A stretch of DNA of 64,000 nt from Tenderia sp965602225. GTDB lineage: Bacteria; Pseudomonadota; Gammaproteobacteria; Tenderiales; Tenderiaceae. Every line of letters begins with the position of its first letter. Position 1 is the stretch's first letter. Positions 61,804 through 64,000 of this stretch are shown one piece after another. A program made the translations under genes and the position numbers. The notes beneath the pieces were generated by a model. It was not told the origin of the DNA. It was given only the letters and a program-made list of their open reading frames with translations, and ran no database searches. The stretch is taken from contig CBFCYE010000007.1 of assembly GCA_965602225.1 (NCBI GenBank), positions 1 through 64,000 of the forward strand. The letters are read 5' to 3'.

Positions 61804-63155
61804 TATTTTTCGCTTGTCGCTATATCGATGCCTTCTGTGGCAATGCGCGCCAGGGTGTCGATCTGCTCCGGGGTGATGACATAGGGAGGCATGAAATAGA
61901 TGACGTTGCCCAGTGGTCGCAGTAGCGCATTATTTTTCAGGGCATGTTGGTAGACCTTGAGGCCACGACGTTCCTGCCACGGGAAAGGGGTCTTGTTGGC
62001 CTTGTCTTTGACCATCTCAATCGCCAGTATCATACCGGTTTGGCGCACTTCGGCCACATAGGGATGGTCCTGCAGATGGGCCACGGCAATGCCCATATGG
62101 TCGGCCAGATGTTTATTGCTCTCAATCACATCATCCTGACGAAAGATATCCAGTGTTGCCAGCGCCGCAGCACAGCCGAGCGGGTTGCCGGTGTAGCTGT
62201 GCGAATGCAGGAAGGCCGTCATGTTTTCGTAGTCGTCATAAAAGGCCTGGTAGATCTGGTCGTGGGTGACCACGCAGGCCAGAGGCAGATAACCGCCGGT
62301 CAGGCCTTTTGACAGGCAGATGAAGTCGGGGCTGATATCGGCCTGTTCACAGGCGAACATCGTTCCGGTGCGACCAAAACCAACGGCAACCTCGTCGGCG
62401 ATCAGGTGCACCCCGTATTTATCGCAGGCTTTACGTAACAGCTTGAGATAGACAGGGTGATACATACGCATGCCACCGGCACACTGCACCAACGGTTCGA
62501 CAATCACGGCGCTAACTTCATCGGCATGTTTTTGTAATGTTGCTTCCATGTGCGTGAACATGCGCGTTGAGTAGTCAAACCAGCTTTCACCAAGTTCGCG
62601 GTGATAACAATCGGGCGAGGCCACGGTGATGACCTCCATCAACAACGGTGCATAGGTTTCTTTGTAGAGTAAGACGTCGCCCACGGCCAGCGCACCCAGA
62701 GTCTCGCCGTGATAGCTGTTGGCCAGCGATATGAACTTGGTCTTGTTTAATTGACCCTTGTTGCGCCAATAGTGAAAGCTCATCTTTAGCGTGGCTTCAA
62801 TCGCCGACGAACCGTTGTCGGCATAAAAACAGCGATCCAGACCTTTGGGGGTAATCTCGGCCAGTCGTTCAGATAATTCAATCACTGGCTCATGGCTAAA
62901 ACCACCCAGGATGACGTGCTCCAGAGTATCGAGCTGTTGTTTGATGCGGTCGTTGATGCGTGGATTGCAGTGACCAAACAGGTTCACCCACCAGGAACTG
63001 ATGCCGTCGAGATAACGCTGGCCTTCAAAATCTTCCAGCCAGATGCCATCGCCTTTTTTGATAGGCACCAGCGGCAGCCATTCGTGGTCTTTCATCTGGG
63101 TGCAGGGGTGCCAGAGGTTGGTTAGGTCGCGTTTGATCAGGTCAGAGTTTTTCAT
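61803..63155 (-). CDS. bioA: Adenosylmethionine-8-amino-7-oxononanoate aminotransferase BioA
   Basis: This 450-aa PLP-dependent class III aminotransferase makes 7,8-diaminononanoate in biotin synthesis, using S-adenosylmethionine as the amino donor. It has LWHPCTQMKDHEWLPLVPIK at the start, ISSWWVNLFGHCNPRIN, DEVAVGFGRTGTMFACE and the PLP lysine site CLSKGLTGGYLPLACVV, all typical of BioA. No bioB, bioD, bioC or bioF is in the window. It is coupled to rsmE. Confidence 0.94.
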   Translation of the reverse strand: MKNSDLIKRDLTNLWHPCTQMKDHEWLPLVPIKKGDGIWLEDFEGQRYLDGISSWWVNLFGHCNPRINDRIKQQLDTLEHVILGGFSHEPVIELSERLAEITPKGLDRCFYADNGSSAIEATLKMSFHYWRNKGQLNKTKFISLANSYHGETLGALAVGDVLLYKETYAPLLMEVITVASPDCYHRELGESWFDYSTRMFTHMEATLQKHADEVSAVIVEPLVQCAGGMRMYHPVYLKLLRKACDKYGVHLIADEVAVGFGRTGTMFACEQADISPDFICLSKGLTGGYLPLACVVTHDQIYQAFYDDYENMTAFLHSHSYTGNPLGCAAALATLDIFRQDDVIESNKHLADHMGIAVAHLQDHPYVAEVRQTGMILAIEMVKDKANKTPFPWQERRGLKVYQHALKNNALLRPLGNVIYFMPPYVITPEQIDTLARIATEGIDIATSEK

Positions 63156-63358
63156 GGCATAGAATAAGGTCTGATTAAGGTTGAATGATTATAAGTGATT
63201 GACGTCGCATAGTCGTCATTTGGGCAATCTCTAGGGGCTACTGCGGCTTGATTTGTAAATTTAGTTAACTATCGAGGCGCTTCGCTGTATGGAGAGCTTT
63301 ATGAATAGCTAATGAGGTGGCAAGTGCAATAATAAGTTTAGGTGTGTATTGGCTGGCG

Positions 63359-64000
63359 TCAGAAGGCATGATTGTAAGATAGCTGGAAGACGAAATAACG
63401 CACTTTGTTAATTTCCGTTTTATCGCCACCCAGTTCGATGTGCAGTTGTTTCCACATATAACGCAGTGTTACGGCCTCCGCGGTGATGTTGTAGAGTCCC
63501 TGTAAATGGTGCGCTTGCCAATACCATAATCCTGCCCCAATGCTGGTGAAATGTTGGATGTCGAAGTTTTGATGTTCGGCCAATATTTCTAGTTTGTCTG
63601 TCCACTGGTATTGTCCAGCGAGATAGATTTTTCGTGGCCAGGTTTGTTCGAACCGCTTATATGATTCAAAACCGGTGATGGCCGGATCGTAATGGAGATA
63701 GCCATCCTCATCATAGGTTTTGGTCTCTGATGTTGCTGTGGCGGTTGTATAGGGTGCGTCATCCCAATACATTCGGCTGGTTAGGTCGATAATGTCCAGT
63801 TGCGCTGAGAGTTTTTCGGTTGGCTGCCAGTCGAGTCCGACGTCCAAACTATAGCCATTGCCTGTCGGTTCTTTTCCTAGATGCCTGTCAAACAGTGGGT
63901 CGCGAGCATAGAGATAGTCGGCATCAAACTGAAAGTCATAATCCTCCTCCGCGGTGACGCTGGCTGTACCGCTGATGCTGCCATCGGTTAAGGCCTTGTT
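63359..64000 (-). CDS. Outer-membrane beta-barrel-like protein (5' partial)
   Basis: The frame is open to the window edge, so only the C-terminal 213 residues are seen. The in-frame TTG at 63847 is not the true start. The sequence has alternating amphipathic strands (SLDVGLDWQPTEKLSAQLDI, IYLAGQYQWTDKLEILAEHQ) and ends with Phe (YFVFQLSYNHAF), the typical sign of an outer-membrane barrel. No family is recognised. It lies 203 bp upstream (by position) of bioA on the same strand; the gap between holds no gene. Confidence 0.65.
   Translation of the reverse strand, partial: NKALTDGSISGTASVTAEEDYDFQFDADYLYARDPLFDRHLGKEPTGNGYSLDVGLDWQPTEKLSAQLDIIDLTSRMYWDDAPYTTATATSETKTYDEDGYLHYDPAITGFESYKRFEQTWPRKIYLAGQYQWTDKLEILAEHQNFDIQHFTSIGAGLWYWQAHHLQGLYNITAEAVTLRYMWKQLHIELGGDKTEINKVRYFVFQLSYNHAF

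Overview
The window looks like chromosomal DNA of a free-living, motile, type-IV-piliated gammaproteobacterium. Three things point there. First, the block gshA-gshB ... tonB-algH/yqgE-ruvX-pyrR-pyrB-pyrC' follows the order known from Pseudomonas and relatives, with pilU next door. Second, signalling genes are very dense: two hybrid or sensor kinases, three c-di-GMP enzymes, CheV, an MCP and an ODP/chemoreceptor-like pair. Third, GshA is of the type common in chemolithotrophic proteobacteria. I cannot name the genus from sequence alone. I saw no rRNA, tRNA, CRISPR array, integrase or intact insertion sequence.

Layout. 1-5.1 kb: three co-directional cell-envelope genes (edge-truncated membrane protein, small beta-barrel, large Ig-like lipoprotein). 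5.1-10.6 kb (minus): glutamate dehydrogenase, then an arsenosugar-type set (two glycosyltransferases and radical-SAM ArsS), a TVP38/DedA membrane protein and a DUF3179 protein. 10.8-14.1 kb: a GGDEF-EAL receptor followed by an orphan PilT/PilU C-terminal fragment. 14.2-14.7 kb: a frameshifted small gene. 14.9-18.2 kb: a pstSCAB-type phosphate transporter. 18.5-22.1 kb: a 1207-aa hybrid histidine kinase. 22.2-28.6 kb (minus): a zinc-ribbon membrane protein, then a five-gene cassette of unknown function. The cassette has a subtilase with a C-terminal helix-hairpin-helix-like region, two Ig-tailed paralogues, a small protein and a coiled-coil/DUF4332-like protein. 28.9-32.7 kb: a DUF4382-like lipoprotein, an ECF sigma factor with a zinc-finger anti-sigma, and an eight-repeat propeller lipoprotein. 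32.9-34.8 kb: an AttH/CrtC-like and CruF-like pair. 35-41 kb: a TonB-dependent receptor divergent from a YfiR-like / histidine kinase / diguanylate cyclase operon. 41-54.2 kb: a flavin disulfide reductase, pilU, the pyrimidine/tonB/glutathione block with cheV set into it on the opposite strand, and apbE and NusG-II genes. 54.5-61 kb: an ODP-like diiron MBL protein with a soluble MCP-tip-like partner, an HTTM-like pair, an HD-GYP phosphodiesterase and a two-CHASE3 chemoreceptor. 61-64 kb: rsmE, bioA and an edge-truncated beta-barrel.

The strongest candidate for an undescribed system is the 22.6-28.6 kb cassette. None of its five products has a signal peptide or membrane span. Four appear to share one helix-then-strand module. 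The protease and the DUF4332-like protein share a second, HhH-type module. Other notable items are a REP-type palindrome family (six copies at four sites), including one inverted pair read in frame through the signal-peptide n-region of ApbE, and an oxygen/iron-sensing-type ODP gene coupled to a chemoreceptor-like gene.

All function calls are from reading the translated sequence and knowledge of families; no database search was run. Starts were moved from the longest ORF where a ribosome-binding site or an ATGA/TAATG overlap favoured another codon.
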